Below, one piece after another: positions 20,385-33,188 of a stretch of DNA of 64,000 nt. This stretch comes from Plenodomus lindquistii (lineage: Eukaryota; Ascomycota; Dothideomycetes; Pleosporales; Leptosphaeriaceae), in NCBI GenBank assembly GCA_025504975.1, contig JANUWI010000017.1:124001-188000 (forward strand), given 5' to 3'. Under the pieces are notes generated by a model. That model did no database searches, had not been told where the DNA came from, and was given only the letters and a program-made list of their open reading frames with translations. A program made the position numbers and the translations under genes. The number at the start of each line of letters is the position of its first letter. Position 1 is the first letter of the stretch.

Positions 20385-22759
20385 TCAGCCTTGTACTGCA
20401 TCAGCTTTTTATCTTCTATTCTCATAATGGACGTCTTTTTCTGGGTTTTTCTGCCTTCAACTTTAGATCAGCATACTATAGGAGTTCCCGGTTTCTGTTT
20501 AGACTAGCACACTGTCGGAGTCCGTGATTTTGTACTTAGTAATATTTGACCACATAATTTGCAAAGCTGTGCCTTGCTAACCTATCTGACTTCGATGCGC
20601 CATCCTGAAAAAAGCTGTACAACGTAGCTGTGCGAACGAAAAGTCCATTCAATGAATGGCTGGTCCTACGGTTCTCCTTGTGTCGATAAAGTCGTGTAGT
20701 TCTTCAGTACCACCCCGATTACAACCATAGTGTCTTTGCAAAGATGCTTCGTTTATTTACGAAAATATTGATTACTCAACTGGCAAGTGGGAAGATGATG
20801 CCCTTGGGACTATTTTCATGACGGAAAAGTGAGGCCGGAGTGCCGATCCGCGAGCCAACTTTGGCTCAAATCGAGATTCTACCCATATAGCTGTGAGCTG
20901 GGCCGCTTCTCTGGCTGCAGAGGCTACATTTTTTTTTCGAACCTCGCCCCGAAGACAATAAGAGCGTCTCCACTGCTTGAATTTCTTCTGCACCGTATGT
21001 GACGAACCCTGAGGATTCTATTGATATAGAGGGCAGCGAAGGGAAAGCCTAGGTCTTGCCAAATTATAGAGATTCGAAAACCATCACTCGACTGGCAATA
21101 GGTGATTTATGGCGTGAGGCGCGTCGCATGTACCGGTAAACATGCGCAGGAGCCTCGAATTGTGGCCAGGACGGCCTGTGTCGAATTACCGTGACCGCAG
21201 GGGATTCGATGAAAAACTGCCGCATCAAAGTTTGTGCCTGGCGTGCGATGGTTTCATGGAACTATCAGCGTTCCCTTGTGATTAGTCTTTGGTTTGAACT
21301 CGCTAAGAGAGAGTGATGACCAGGATACAGGGTGGGCGGTACTTGCTCATTTGGGTGCTTTCATGCAACATATAGCTTGCTGCATTCGCTGTGCCGTAGG
21401 AGTTGGGGGCGAGATTCGCCACTCCGGCAAAGTTTTACCATCTCTTCTGTCACCACAATTTGACAATGAGAACGACAATGACGACAACGACGCGCACAAA
21501 GAGAACACGACAATAACCTTCGAAGCTTTTCCAATACTTTGAGTCTGAATATTGGAATCCTTTCTCCAATCAGGGCACTTTCCGATCCAGATGGTGAATC
21601 TCCGGACCGAGTCTTCAGCCGAAATCTTTCCTGGTAACTTCTGCCGGCCGTAGCGTCAAAAAATGTGTGAGAGGTGCGAATGAGACAGTCCCCTCGGAAT
21701 TTTAAGTAGGCGCAGTTCCTCGGAGACGTAGTTAGTAGAGCAAGCACGCCGCGGACCGCGGGCGGCTACGTTGATCGTCGCTGCTTGTTTTGACCTCACA
21801 TCCTCTCGGCTTGGACTACACCTTCGCTCAATCGATCTTCACTCGCTCTTTTCCGCAGCAGGTGGCAACTTGTCGTATGTATTGCTTTACGGAAGCTGAC
21901 GCAATCTTGATACCTAGACTTGATCCAGCCCGGAGCTGGGGTGGCGCAGATTACTCTCACTGTGGCAAAGAGTTAGATCCGTGGGGTGAGAAGGGGGCAG
22001 TGACATTGAAGCAGACCGCATCAGATCTACCGCAGCTTCGCTTGAGTACCAACAGGTATGGCTAGTCATGTCTTCTGTAACGTGTTGAGCAAGCACCGCC
22101 GCTACTTGCTCCCGCAAAAGAGCTTAACTTTTGTGTCGCCACCCGATAGATACCACGAACCTGGTAGCCGCATGGAAGGCCTCCACGCGGCACGACCTTG
22201 GGTCCAGAGCGATTCGGAACCGTGGAGCCATGCCATTTCCAGACAAGTTTCGCCACACGTGCAGAGCCAGGGACTAGCAACCTCCTGTCCTGATTTCCTG
22301 GCTGTCTCTCACCTCAGAGTGCAATGCAAAGGCCGATTATTGTTTTGATTTATTCCTCGCGGACAGTAAGGCTTGCAATGAGGCCGTTCTGGCACAGCAC
22401 GTGAGGGCTTGCTACAGATCGATTCCATTGGCTAGGAAGACAAAGCCGAAAGGCTCTCTCGGGCTTTCGCCCCGAACAATCGTCAAAATTCTCGATCTAG
22501 ATCAAGAGTCAGAAGCGCAAGCTCTCTAGTGACATGCACGTTAGGTGCCCAGCTAGACCGGTAGCCTCTTCCTGTTACAGAGGGAAGTGGGTGACTGCCT
22601 CCCAATGTATCCCGCCCTGAGCGTCGTTTGCGAGCTGGAGGATTTGCCCACTACGCGACCATCTGTACGCGCCGACTGATCGCCGAGCCCCCACAGTCCT
22701 GCCTCCCAATCTGCCTACTTGTGGGAAGCTTCAGGCCACAAAGGCGACGCAATCAAGGA
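20385..22759. other. 2.4-kb stretch without a supported gene
   Basis: No frame shows recognisable sequence. The right-hand 700 bases or so are the upstream region of the Zn2Cys6 gene. A few frames of 80-130 codons overlap on opposite strands and are judged chance. Confidence 0.35.
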
Positions 22760-24782
22760 ATGGACCCCTCTGAGCGATGGCATCCCATCGCACCGGCTTC
22801 GGACGAACCTGGAAAGCAACGACCACCACCAGACAGACGGAAAAGGCGGCAAGCCATTGCTGTAGCGTGCATTCAATGCCGAACTGGGAAAGCCAAGGTA
22901 CATTCCCAGCAACTCTCCTGATTTGCGGGACGATCAGCTTAACTCCAGAAAGTGCGATGGTACGAGACCGCGTTGCAACCGTTGCAAAGATAATGACGTC
23001 GTTTGCCAGTATGATGTGGCAGAAGGCGTCTCTAGAGCCGAACGGATGAAGCTGCTCAAGAGAGACAGCATGTCGGGTCGGGTGGAAGAGCTCGAACGCA
23101 TCGTCAACTTTCTGCGCTCGGGTTCTGACTTGCAGGCTTCGACTGTGTTGGCAAGGCTGAGGCTTGGTGAGCGAGTGGAAGAGGTCGCCAGATCGCTTCC
23201 TGTGGCTCCGCCAACCTCTGGCCAGAGTAAGCCCCCTAGGTAAGCTCCGTCCAATTTCGAGCCTCTCACAAGTAACACCGTAGTAACAGGAGTCTAGCTT
23301 ACTCGCTCAGGAGTCCACCAGTACTTCTGGCAGCGGACTTAGCCTCGATTCTCTGAATTCTTTCAATGAGAGTTCCAGCACCTTGTCATTCAGGCACGAC
23401 TCCACCGCATCGATAGCCTCATCTTCGGGGCATCGTCCAAGCTGGCCGACAATTTTGAACAATCCGTCACCAGCGTTCGGGCCCTCATCGAGAGGGAAAC
23501 AGCCAGAGGACAATGACGGTCAGCCTTTCCTCTCGATATTATTCGATCGCGACGACGTTCTCCTGGCCAATAGCGAAAGTGAGGAGGAAAGCGATGATGA
23601 TGACGATACTTATCATAAAGATGATCCTCGACTTGCTCAAGCGGCCACTGACGTAGAAATGGGTGCTTTACCCCTCAGGTCGCCCGCAGAATCCTCCAGA
23701 GGACCGAGACCTTCACCGCACAGACAAACCACTATCCGATCGATATACGCAACTCACCTTCTCAGTCGCCAGCCGATTGTTAACACAATCAGAGTACACC
23801 CAAACCTGGACATTCGCACTTTGTTCGGAAATATGCATTTCTCTAGTAGTGTGCAGGGTAGCACCTACCCCGCTGAGGCTCAAAACTTGGAAATCAGCAA
23901 TTTGGCCCTTCCTACTTGGTCGATGCTGCCGGTCAATACAAGACCTGATCCGGGGTCGCTGAGATATGCAATTCCTTCGATCTTGGAGGAGGCCACAAAC
24001 ATGATCGTACTAGGGACACCGGTCGATTTGATCATTGAAATACATCCCAATATTGCGGCACTGTTCGATGAGGAGGAGTTCAAGCGATCGGGAATACTCT
24101 CCCAGTGGGCCGCTGGGATGGTACACAGCCTTTTATTAAAAGGTGGGTTCTCTTTGTGGCGTACATGCATAGAGGCATAATCTCTCACGTTACCTGCTGC
24201 GTCGATTGAGACTCTGCTAACATGTCTAGGCAACACTTTCACATGTTTTGCGTCTATGTATATCTTCTGGTACCTGATGAGGTGGATGATATCACCATCT
24301 GAGGATGCCTACAAGACGATACCAGAATGGTTGCGACCAACGTATGTTGGATGATTGTTGTATTTTGGAAACGCGTTGTGCTGACTGTATCTACAAAGTC
24401 CAAACCAGCTTTTTATGCCTCATATCAACATCGTAGATTTTGTCCCATGGCCAGCCTTTCGAGAACTCGTAGTTCAGATACCCACAATGCAGGAGCGCAT
24501 GGAATGGCTCATGGATATGTCCCTGACCACGCGGTGTGACTGGCAGTTTCCCACAAAAGAGGCTTTGGCAAAGGATGAGGAGACTGGGCTCTGGGACTTG
24601 TGCCCTATGGCAAAGGTTGGTTCATTGCCAAAATCAGTGTTTGAAACGCAGTTATATAGGTCTCAGCTAACGCGGATCAGGAAACTATACGCGACCTATC
24701 GAATTGGTCTGTCGCACCATCATTCCGAGGCTACGTTAGCAACGCAGATACCTATGTCAGAATACGAACAGAAGCGCTTTGA
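22760..24782 (+). CDS. Zn(II)2Cys6 transcription factor with DUF3425-like C-terminus
   Basis: Six exons give 566 aa: 22760-22897, 22953-23239, 23298-24142, 24230-24341, 24399-24615 and 24681-24782. The zinc cluster is split by intron 1: C37, C40, C47, C54, C57 and C64 (CIQCRTGKAK, then CDGTRPRCNRC). A linker and a coiled-coil-like helix (GRVEELERIVNFLRS) follow. Then comes a Ser-rich and acidic region (SESEEESDDDDD) and a C-terminal part with MPHINIVDFVPWPAFREL, LWDLCPMAK and DLSNWSVAPSFRGYV, which resembles the DUF3425 domain usually found behind fungal bZIP regions. The last intron (24616-24680) has a weak gttggt donor; it is called because splicing restores the DUF3425-type end, whereas read-through does not. 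It should be a nuclear regulator. The target genes are unknown; the cellobiose dehydrogenase gene is the next gene on the other strand. Confidence 0.78.
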
Positions 24783-25661
24783 AAAATCACCATGGAACTG
24801 GAAAGATTCGCGACTTGCGAGCTCTATGGCGTTATGAGTGACGAACAAATATACCCCGGATGAATTGGGCGGACATCAATCGATACGTAAGACTTCGCGA
24901 CGCCGAGATAGTTGAGTTATCTTCACCGTAGACCGTAGGAATTGGCGACGTTGCGCAGCGTCTGCCATGGCACATGATCTCGATTTCCTCACAAGTGACC
25001 TTTCTCCCCCACTTATCAAAAAGCTATGTATGACGTCCCACAAGAGTGCATTGTTGATGTCATTGGTCAATCTCCCGGGAAACTTAACCGCCAATCGCGT
25101 TACGTGTTGAGAACGGACAGTGCCGCTACACACGTCCGTGACGGTCCGACGCTACGGCGGGTCGGCCAAAAAGCCGTACCCAATTTGGACTCGACGCTGC
25201 AGCTTAGAACAAGCTTCCGTGTGGTGGCTTGCCGGAATTGTACCGCGGTTTACACAGTTACGATCCCGACTCGAATCACGATTGACCCAAGTTAACCTCG
25301 CTGTGAAAATTTCCATCTAGTCTATCACAATACCTGTACGCTGTATAGTCTATCTAGCCTTGTCCGTTATACTTGAAATGTTGGCGAGCCACGTGCCGGC
25401 TGAGCTCTGCCGATCTCACAGCAAGATGATCCCGCTAGACCATGTAGAGCAGTTCGGTAGATGTTGGCGTCATTTTGTGCTACGTGGCGAATATCATGGC
25501 CCTCGATCATGTTATAGGGTCAGGGTCGTTGTTGTTGAAAACTCTGCTGAATCTAATATATACAATGTTCAGCTATATGTAGAAAGGAAATGTGATTTAT
25601 ATATATATATACAGGGAGCTTTTTCTTCGCGTTCAACGCAAAGCTTCGCTTCATGCTTGTC
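24783..25661. other. convergent intergenic region
   Basis: About 0.9 kb between the 3' ends of the Zn2Cys6 gene and the cellobiose dehydrogenase gene. Only short chance frames are present. A (TA)n run of about 13 bases lies at 25599-25611. Confidence 0.45.
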
Positions 25662-28523
25662 CTAGAAGTCGTAGGAGTCGAGGTAGCTAGCTCTGCCGAG
25701 CTGTTGCTTCTGCGACGTAGCACGCTGGGGGCTTGCGGGGACGCGTCCACTAAGTTGGCGCCTGGTCAACTTGTCCATTCGGCGCACGACTGGCTCGGAG
25801 CTGTCACGCTTCGACTGGGTGTTCTCAAGACATTGGGAGTAAAAGTCGTTGGACTTGACGCACTTCCATCCTGCAGCGCACTCGGTAGCCCCAGCCCAGC
25901 CTTGGCCTCCACAGCGTTGGTATGGCTGTGCGACTTCGGCACTTGGCTCAGAAGCTGGGGGTGAAGACTGGACTGGTGCTGCTGCTGCAGACGACTCTGC
26001 GGGAGAGGCGGGAGAAGAAGCAATTGGCGAAGCCGACTTTACGGGGCTAGCCGACTCTACCGATGCGACAGACTCGACAGGTGCAGCGGAGGGAATGACC
26101 GGTGAGCCAGTGCCAATAAGTTGAACAGCGGCGCTGGTAGCTTCAGGGACGACTGTAGTGGGTTCGGTAGGAGATGCGCCTCCGCCAGCAGCAAGGATAC
26201 GGGCAGCGGCAGCCTCAGCAGCAACCATGATGATAGCTTGAGTGTTGCCGGTGGGGAGATCAGGGTGAATGGAAGCGTCAACAACAAAAAGGTTGTCAGT
26301 ACCGTAGACCTTGGTGTCAGTGTCAACAACAACACCCGCATCGCCCTTGGTACCCATCTTGGCTGTGCCAACATAGTGAGAGCCACTCTTGAATTCCTTG
26401 ATGAGATCGGCAGCTGTGACGTTTGCCACACCTGCAGGAGCGACGACACTCAAAGTCGAGTTGTCGCCCTTGGTCATGGAAAGCAGGCGGTCCATCATAA
26501 GTGTGATGGCTTCAGTGTCAATAGTTGAGGTCATGTGTGGGCTGTCAATGAAGCTTGTAGCACCATCGGCGGTGATACCTAGGCTTCCGACGGATTGCGA
26601 ACCATGGGTGAGGTAGACCTTCATCTGAATTGTGCTGTCAGAGGGTGCGTTGCAAGTTCCCTGGAAGAACACCTCGCTTCCATCGCTGGTGGTAACAGAT
26701 GACCACCAGTTGAGTCGCTGGCCAGACTGCGCAAGGAGACCAGAGCCCTTTGCGAAAAGTTCGACGGTCTTCTGATCTGGCTCAATGTACGCAGTCTTTG
26801 GTGTGGCAGTAATGTTGGTCTTGGTGTTAAACTTGACGGTGAAGATCGGGTGGTCCTTAATCTCAGCACCGACGGGAAGATCGATCCAGTCAGCCTCAGC
26901 TGGGAGGATAACGCCACTGCTTCCGGATGCAACAGTCTGGAGTTGCTCAGCAGGGCCAATGCCCGAGTTGAACAAGATGCGTGGAGTAGACATGGCACCA
27001 GCAGCAAGGAGGACGCTGCCTCCCTCCTTGACATTGTAGATAACCCGTTCACCAGCCTCAGTCTCGACTTCGACGCCAGAAACACTTGATCCTTCACGAA
27101 CAGCACGTATGACCATGGTGTTCATCATAAGCTTAAAGTTGGGCAGATCCTGAGCGAGAGGCAAGTAAGTCCTGACGACACCGGAGCGGAGACCATCGGC
27201 GACGTTCCATGGTGGGTGGCCGAAAACGTCCTTCTTTGAGTTGGGATCCTTGATGAAGTCGGTTTCAGCCCATCCTTGCCCGGCAAAGAACTTGGAGAGA
27301 ACATTGTAGGCCGCGTCGTCGTATCGGACACCATCTGCTGAGCCGTGGGTTTGTCCAGGATTACGCTCCCAGACACGGTCAGCAGCTTCAGAGACATCGG
27401 TCCACTTCCAGCCTGCTGGCCATTTGTCGTCGAAATCACGTTCCTGGGGCTTGACGTACATCATAGCGTTGACAGAAGTGCCACCGCCAAGCACGCATCC
27501 GGCCATGTCAGCAGTATCGGTGCAGTATGCTGGGCTACCGACGTCACTCAGGTAATAGCCGTATCCAGGAACATCGTACATGGAGACAGTATTGTTCCAT
27601 GGCTCAGTCTCGGTATTACCAGTAAAGGCGTATGAAGGGCCGCCGCGCTCGATGAGGAGAACTGAAGCACCGCTCTCGGCGAGCCTCTCAGCAGCGATGA
27701 TACCAGCAGCTCCTCCGCCAGCAACGATGTAATCGTACGTAGAGTTGGAGACGGTAGCGGTGGTATTGCCACCAGCGATGGGGGCAGTTGAGTTGCCGCC
27801 AGTGACCGGGGCCGTGGAGTTTCCAGCGCCGGAATCGGAACCAGCGACAGCAAGAGCTGCCCACGTGTCGAAATCGGCGCTCTTTGCGTTATCCATGGGG
27901 AGACCGAATGCACCAAATCCAGCAGAGTGGTAATTAAGAGCGGCTGAGGCAGTAGCTGGGTCAGTCAAAGGGTCATCTGAGTAAGCCCATCCCACAATGT
28001 TGGTGCTTGGAGCCTCGTAGAGAACAAGCCCCTTAGACACATCATCGCTGATGCAGTTTGAGCATAGAAAGGTGTAAGAGAATGCGGTCTCGTTCACAAA
28101 AGTACCATCCGGAATTGTTGACATTGTGAAATCACCGGTCGCAACAGCTGGGTTTGTGTAACCACTAATGACTTGTCAGTGTCCAACTCACATAGCCAGG
28201 TTGAGCGCTACTTACGTCGCTTTCCTGAACGAGGACACGACCTCGCCCTCGTTAGGCCAGGCGACAACGAGAAGGTTGCCAGTCATCGACTGGCCCATAC
28301 TAAATCCAGCCCAACCGCCTCCATTGGCGATGGGGGCCTGAATCTGTGCAATGAAATCGGTGCCTGGAGTCTCAGGTAACGCAATACCGAGAGTGTATCC
28401 GGAAGCATGTTGCAAGCCAGTGAACTTAATGCCTGTGTTGGCATCGGTGTAGGGTGAGGAAGTCGTCTGAGCGACAGCTCGCAGAGCGAAGAGCGCAGAA
28501 GAAACGAGTAGTGAGCGTGACAT
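25662..28523 (-). CDS. cellobiose dehydrogenase: cytochrome, GMC flavodehydrogenase and CBM1 domains
   Basis: Two exons, 28216-28523 and 25662-28164, give 936 aa. The 51-nt intron 28165-28215 (gtaagt...attag) lies within the cytochrome domain. A signal peptide covers residues 1-19 (MSRSLLVSSALFALRAVAQ). The CDH-type b cytochrome spans about 22-215, with the Met ligand in WAGFSMGQSMTGNLLVVAW (M76 or M80) and His182 in LNYHSAGFG. A Ser/Thr/Gly linker has NST sequons. The GMC flavoprotein starts at YDYIVAGGGAAG (about 247-257) and has catalytic His in SGSHYVGTAKMG and Asn in PTGNTQA. A Ser/Pro/Ala linker leads to a CBM1 at about 849-882 (RCGGQGWAGATEC...). Unusually, 54 further basic residues follow the CBM1. 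The enzyme oxidises cellobiose outside the cell and passes electrons to lytic polysaccharide monooxygenases. Confidence 0.96.
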
Positions 28524-29882
28524 TTTGATATGTGAAGTGATGATAGTTGGAATGAGAGTGTATGGCACTGCCAATGAATGTGGGAAGAGCCGTCAAGGCT
28601 GTAAAGAAAGACAAGAAAGCAACGTTCAAAGGAACGAGCGAACTGAAAAATGAATGAATGAATGCAAAGAAGCAAGTTGCTGGTATCAAACCCTCCATGA
28701 TGATGTCCATGGTATATGTATGCTGTGACCTTGGCGGGTCCAACAACCCTCAATTTTCTGCACCGGGACTGCCTACTTCTGGCGTCGTAGTTCCAAACAA
28801 AGACCCACGATGCAGCCTCATGCCCATGTCATCTCCGACATCTGTACAGGGCTGGACTGCCATAAACCAGGGACGTGGTTCTGTAGGCGCGCTACACCTG
28901 TCAGGACCTATCCAAGATGCCTGCGCCATTGCGGGAGGTTGATTAGCTGCCACGCGCGCGAAGATTTGCCGATGTAAAGCCCGGATACCGACAGTGGGTT
29001 CTGATGAATAGCTGCTCTCTGATTCGTAGAGGAGTCATGTTTCATCGTGGCTTTGTCACAACCCTTGATGTTGTAGTGGGGCCGGATCGTTTCGAAACAG
29101 CCCCAGGAAGGAAAACTGCAACCCTTTTGAGATTGCAGATGGTTCTTGAAAAACAAGCAAGTGCCCATCGCCTGAGTTCGATGCAACTGCGATCCAATGC
29201 GATCCACATGCGCTCCGAGCAAAGCTGCATGACAACGTACCAGCATCGGGCTGCAGAACACTGCCATCGCGATTTTGCCGCTCGACTTCGACACAACGAA
29301 TCGTTCCATACAAAGGCTATTCGATTGCCATACGTATCCAATGCTAGTGCTTGGTGCATGTGTAGTACATGCGCAGAACGAAGTTGCGAGGCGCCTTTCC
29401 GAAGCTTGCACCGCCTCCCCACGGATGAAGACACATGGTTATTCGACACAAGCGCCAGGCACATGTGGCTAATCGCGCGACGGATCCTATGTTGTTTCAG
29501 CCTCCGCCGCTGGAGCCGAGGCAAGTTTCAGGCTGGGCGAGGCTGCGATAGGGCAAATTAGGACTATGACATCAATGCGAAGCGTGTCGGGAACGCGTGA
29601 GCTACGCGCTGACTCGACGCTCAATGTGTCGAGTGAAAGGTGATAGTAGGCAAGTCGAGTGAACGATCCGGAGTAAGGAAAGGTGGGGTAGCCGGACCTC
29701 GGTCCTGAGTGCTTACCCTTTGCATCCGAGAGCCTATAGCCATAGTCTACACATCAGGTACATGGGCTTTGGGGATATTCTATCAAATAACGATCTGTTG
29801 CAACAGTTGTCCAGACGCAATCGACCAGATCTCTCAGAAACAAAAAGAAAAGAAAAGAAAAGAAAAGAAAAGAAAACCAAGA
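28524..29882. other. divergent intergenic region between cellobiose dehydrogenase and thiolase
   Basis: About 1.36 kb holding both upstream regions. Frames of up to 185 codons (29004-29561 +) overlap equally long frames on the other strand and show no domain, so they are not called. The thiolase leader ends in an AAAAG repeat. Confidence 0.4.
29842..29876. repeat. (AAAAG)n microsatellite in the thiolase leader
   Basis: About six or seven tandem AAAAG units end seven bases before the start codon at 29883. Its position in the 5' untranslated leader means length changes could affect translation. Confidence 0.85.
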
Positions 29883-31379
29883 ATGGCGCCTCAAAACGAT
29901 ATTCCAGCTTATGTGCTAGGTGTGGGTATCACCAAATTCATCAAACCACGAAAGGAACGCATGTATCCCGAGATGGGTTACGAGGCCGGTGTAAAAGCTA
30001 TGTTGGACGCGCAGATCACCTATGATGATGTCGAGACTGGAGTTGCGTGTTATTGCTATGGAGATACAACTAGTGGCCAGCGTATTTTCTATCAATTTGG
30101 TATGAGCACGTAAGTCATCCCGAACCGAGACTAGAACCTTTGGAACTTATCGTCTTTATAGTATTCCCATCTACAACACAAACAACGCCTGCGCCACTGG
30201 CTCAACCGGGCTCAATCTCGCCCGTACCCTCGTCAAGAATGGTGCGATTGACTGTGCTCTTGTCATTGGCTTCGAGCAAATGCAACCAGGATCAATCAAG
30301 TCAACATGGAATGACCGACCGTCCCCCATGGGCCTTTCTATGCGCATGATGGCCGACACTCGCGGAGTGGCAGACTCCCCACCAAACGCACAGTATTTCG
30401 CCAATGCTGGTCTGGAGTACATGGAGAAGTATGGCGCCGAGGCTCGCGACTTTGCCGAGATTGCCAGAATCAGCCACGAGCACAGTTCAAAAAACCCATA
30501 TGCCCAGTTCAGAGATGTGTATACGTTGGAACAGATTGAGAAGGCACCTATTATTCACTATCCGTTGACCAAGTTGCAGTGCAGTCCCACGAGTGACGGC
30601 GCCGGAGCTGCCGTCATTGTCAGTCAAAAGTTCCTAGATGCCAGGCCACACTTGAAGAGCCAAGCGATCCTCATCGCTGGCCAGTCTCTCATGACAGACT
30701 CGCCTAAGTTGTACTCCAAGTCTTCAATGGATCTCGTGGGCTTTGACATGACAGCTCGAGCGGCCCAAGCTGCACTCAAGGAGGCCAACGTCAACCCCAA
30801 GGATATCAAAGTCGTTGAGCTACACGACTGCTTTTCTGCCAACGAGCTCATTACATTAGAGGGTTTGGGACTATGTGACAAAGGAAAGGCGCACTTGATG
30901 GTGCGTAATGGAGACATAACGTATGGAGGCCGAGGACCCATTGTCAACCCATCCGGTGGCTTGATCAGCAAAGGGCATCCACTCGGCGCCACAGGTAAGT
31001 CAGAAAAATAAGATCTACCAGCACTGCTATACAAGAGTCTTCAGGCTAACGAACCATAGGTCTCGCACAATGTGCAGAGCTTACATGGCAACTTCGTGGT
31101 TGGGCAAACAACAGACTTGCTAATGGCGCAGATGTCGCACTTCAGCACAATCTCGGTCTAGGCGGAGCTGTAGTAATCAACGTGTACAAGCGTGCTGACG
31201 GCAAGAAGGCCGTACAAATGAGCGATGAGGAGGTCAAGCAAGCAAGTCAATTCTCCTACAACCCGGCCGTTGAGGCGCGGTACGTCACAAAAGAGGAGGG
31301 CGATAAAGTAAGGAGCAAGAAGGTGGCGAGCGAGTATGCTCTGGGAGACACATTGGAGAAGATTCAAAGTCGATTGTAG
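29883..31379 (+). CDS. peroxisomal SCP2/SCP-x type thiolase (3-ketoacyl-CoA thiolase-like)
   Basis: Three exons, 29883-30109, 30162-30994 and 31060-31379, give 459 aa. Intron 1 (30110-30161) and intron 2 (30995-31059) have gtaagt donors. The protein starts MAPQNDIPAYVLGVGITKF. The nucleophilic Cys is C86 in NNACATGSTGL. LHDCFSANELIT carries the SCP2-thiolase His-Asp-Cys motif, and GGLISKGHPLGATG the second catalytic His, split by intron 2. The C-terminal tripeptide SRL is a type 1 peroxisomal targeting signal. There is no sterol-carrier (SCP2) domain behind the thiolase, so this is the stand-alone form. It should cleave 3-ketoacyl-CoA, including branched or sterol side-chain substrates, in peroxisomal beta-oxidation. 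The exact substrate is inferred. Confidence 0.93.
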
Positions 31380-31701
31380 TCGAGATTGGCAGAAGATTGT
31401 CTTCCGGGCGTCACATTGGCTGAGGTCAGCGCAATTTGGATAGGTAATAACGGAGCAAAGCTATCATTGCGTATACAAAAATCTCCATTGATTTTCATCT
31501 CAAACAAGACTTGGTCATCTAGCTCTGTGGCAATGTGACGGCAGAGTCATGTATGCACATGATCCCTTGGTCCTCATGGACTGTACCTTAGGTGGAGTCT
31601 CAATGAGCCCTGCGCATGAATTTCTCGTGCCTCAGTGCTACAATTTCCCTGACCTTTTTTCATAGTACAAGTCAACATTCAGGGAATTCGACCATTCCTT
31701 G
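31380..31701. other. short gene-free interval
   Basis: About 320 bases of 3' flank of the thiolase gene and of the broken minus-strand gene. Nothing else is seen. Confidence 0.4.
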
Positions 31702-32701
31702 CTACAATGCAGGGTTCCTCTCAATTAACATCATCATCCTACGCGCCCAAACTTCATAGCCAATATCTGCTTGCTCATCAACAACCAAATCGACCTTCCC
31801 ATCAATACTACAACTAAGTGATTCCTCCCTTTTCTTCTTCAGCAGTTTGTGGAGCGACACAGATACCACATGATCAAGATGCCAGACAAAGTCCAGAGCC
31901 AGCATCTCATCTGACCAAATGCTCTCATTCCCCTCCTGGAACTTGCGACTGTCGATGAGTATCCTAACATTCGTAGCGGCTCCAAAACAACCCAAATTAC
32001 TCAAATCTTTGTGTACTGCCTTGTCGTCGTTGGACGGTTCTTCGCCGTTTACCCTCCTTTACACCTCCGTCTTTGGAGAGGTACATGAGGTATTCGACAC
32101 GCCGGATGTGCTCTTGCGGTTTCAAGGCGAGATCCCATCGGTCTTGGAACATGAAGTCGGGAATTGCAGAACTCCTCAGGACGCGAAAGGTATTGATGCT
32201 GTGCCAATACTCCACGAGGTCTTTCATCAGGCCGTATCCGATTTTTTGGCAATGCCAGAATGCTGGGGGTGGTTCTAGATCTAGTAGGTCGAAGTCGTAC
32301 CACTGAAACGATTTGTGGCAAGTGAAGACACCAAGAGTAAGACGGAGGGGTTATTTGTGTCCCTTGTCTGGATCGTAGGCGACCAGCGTGATCTGCTGCG
32401 GCTGCGGTTTCACGATGTATTCGAAGATCTGCGATTTGATATCGTAGCTCATCCTGGTGGAAACGATATGACTCGTGCTCTTCCTAAGCTCTGCTGTATC
32501 TCTTTTGAAGCGTCGCATGCATTGGCTAAAGGAGCAGGACTCTGGTAGGGTTGGTAATGCGCGCTGGCGAGAAAGATACACCGAGTATTGCGATAAAATC
32601 TTACGCGCCGCTCTAATATTACAGTTCGTACTCTGTATCCCGTAAGAAGATCGCTCCAGCTGTGAGTGCCTTGATGATGGATGCTGTGCGAATCTCTTCA
32701 C
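31702..32701 (-). pseudogene. broken gene of unknown family (stop codon plus frame change)
   Basis: One reading frame runs from about 32701 to about 32000 and is cut only by a TAA at 32351-32353. On both sides the residues look like coding sequence (MSYDIKSQIFEYIVKP before; FQWYDFDLLDLEPPPAFWH and PEHIRRVEYLMY-type residues after). At about 32030 the coding-like signal moves to another frame (NGEEPSNDDKAVHKDLSN, then IWSDEMLALDFVWHLDHVV) and ends at 31702. No intron with proper borders explains the change. The TAA could come from CAA by a CpA-to-TpA change. The style resembles the numerous F-box-like hypothetical proteins of Pleosporales, but the family is not identified. Confidence 0.5.
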
Positions 32702-33060
32702 CCGTTTGTCCTTGCGCTACGAACTGGCTTCGTCGCACTAGAAGACTGTATGTAATCAGCATCCTGCTCTCGCATTGAAGTTGGTGCTTCATACCCTCTT
32801 ATGTGTCGCAATCGCTCATCGAGTTGCTGTTGCGTTGGGATTTTGACGTCGACGTATTGAGTAAACGACATATCGTATGAAACTCGATTGACATTTAGCA
32901 AGATTCTGGGAGGTGGAAATGCCACGGTACAAATTTGATTGATTGCCATTCAGGATCTGAGCAAACATATGCATGGCGCAGTCGCAACTTTCTAGCATAT
33001 CCGTATGGAAGTTCACGATGAGTACGGCTCCCTCAGCGTTGCTTGACTGATCATCAAGTA
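32698..33060 (-). pseudogene. gene fragment with a frame change
   Basis: Coding-like residues appear in one frame from about 33060 (NAEGAVLIVNFHTDMLES, then CAMHMFAQILNGNQSN) and change near 32925 to another frame (AFPPPRILLNVNRVSYD to IRGYEAP), ending at 32698. There is no start codon with a good context and no plausible intron. It may be part of the same decayed gene family as its neighbours, or a piece of a neighbour after rearrangement. Confidence 0.35.
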
Positions 33061-33188
33061 AAGTTTTTACAGTATTTTACGTGGTCATCCCGCCATTCTT
33101 ATTCGAGGTATGCGACTCCATCTCCACCGCTTTCTTGAGTGAGGGAAGTAGTAGAACCCAAGCACACATGAACTTCACCCAAAGCCTG

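Noticed and set aside
23240..23297. Alternative splice ends for intron 2 of the Zn2Cys6 gene (tag at 23282, cag at 23289)
   Set aside because: Both put the downstream exon into a frame that stops near 23355; only the acceptor ending at 23297 keeps the long downstream frame.
29004..29561. 185-codon + frame upstream of the thiolase gene
   Set aside because: A 160-codon frame overlaps on the other strand; amino-acid make-up is Cys/His/Arg-rich and random-like.
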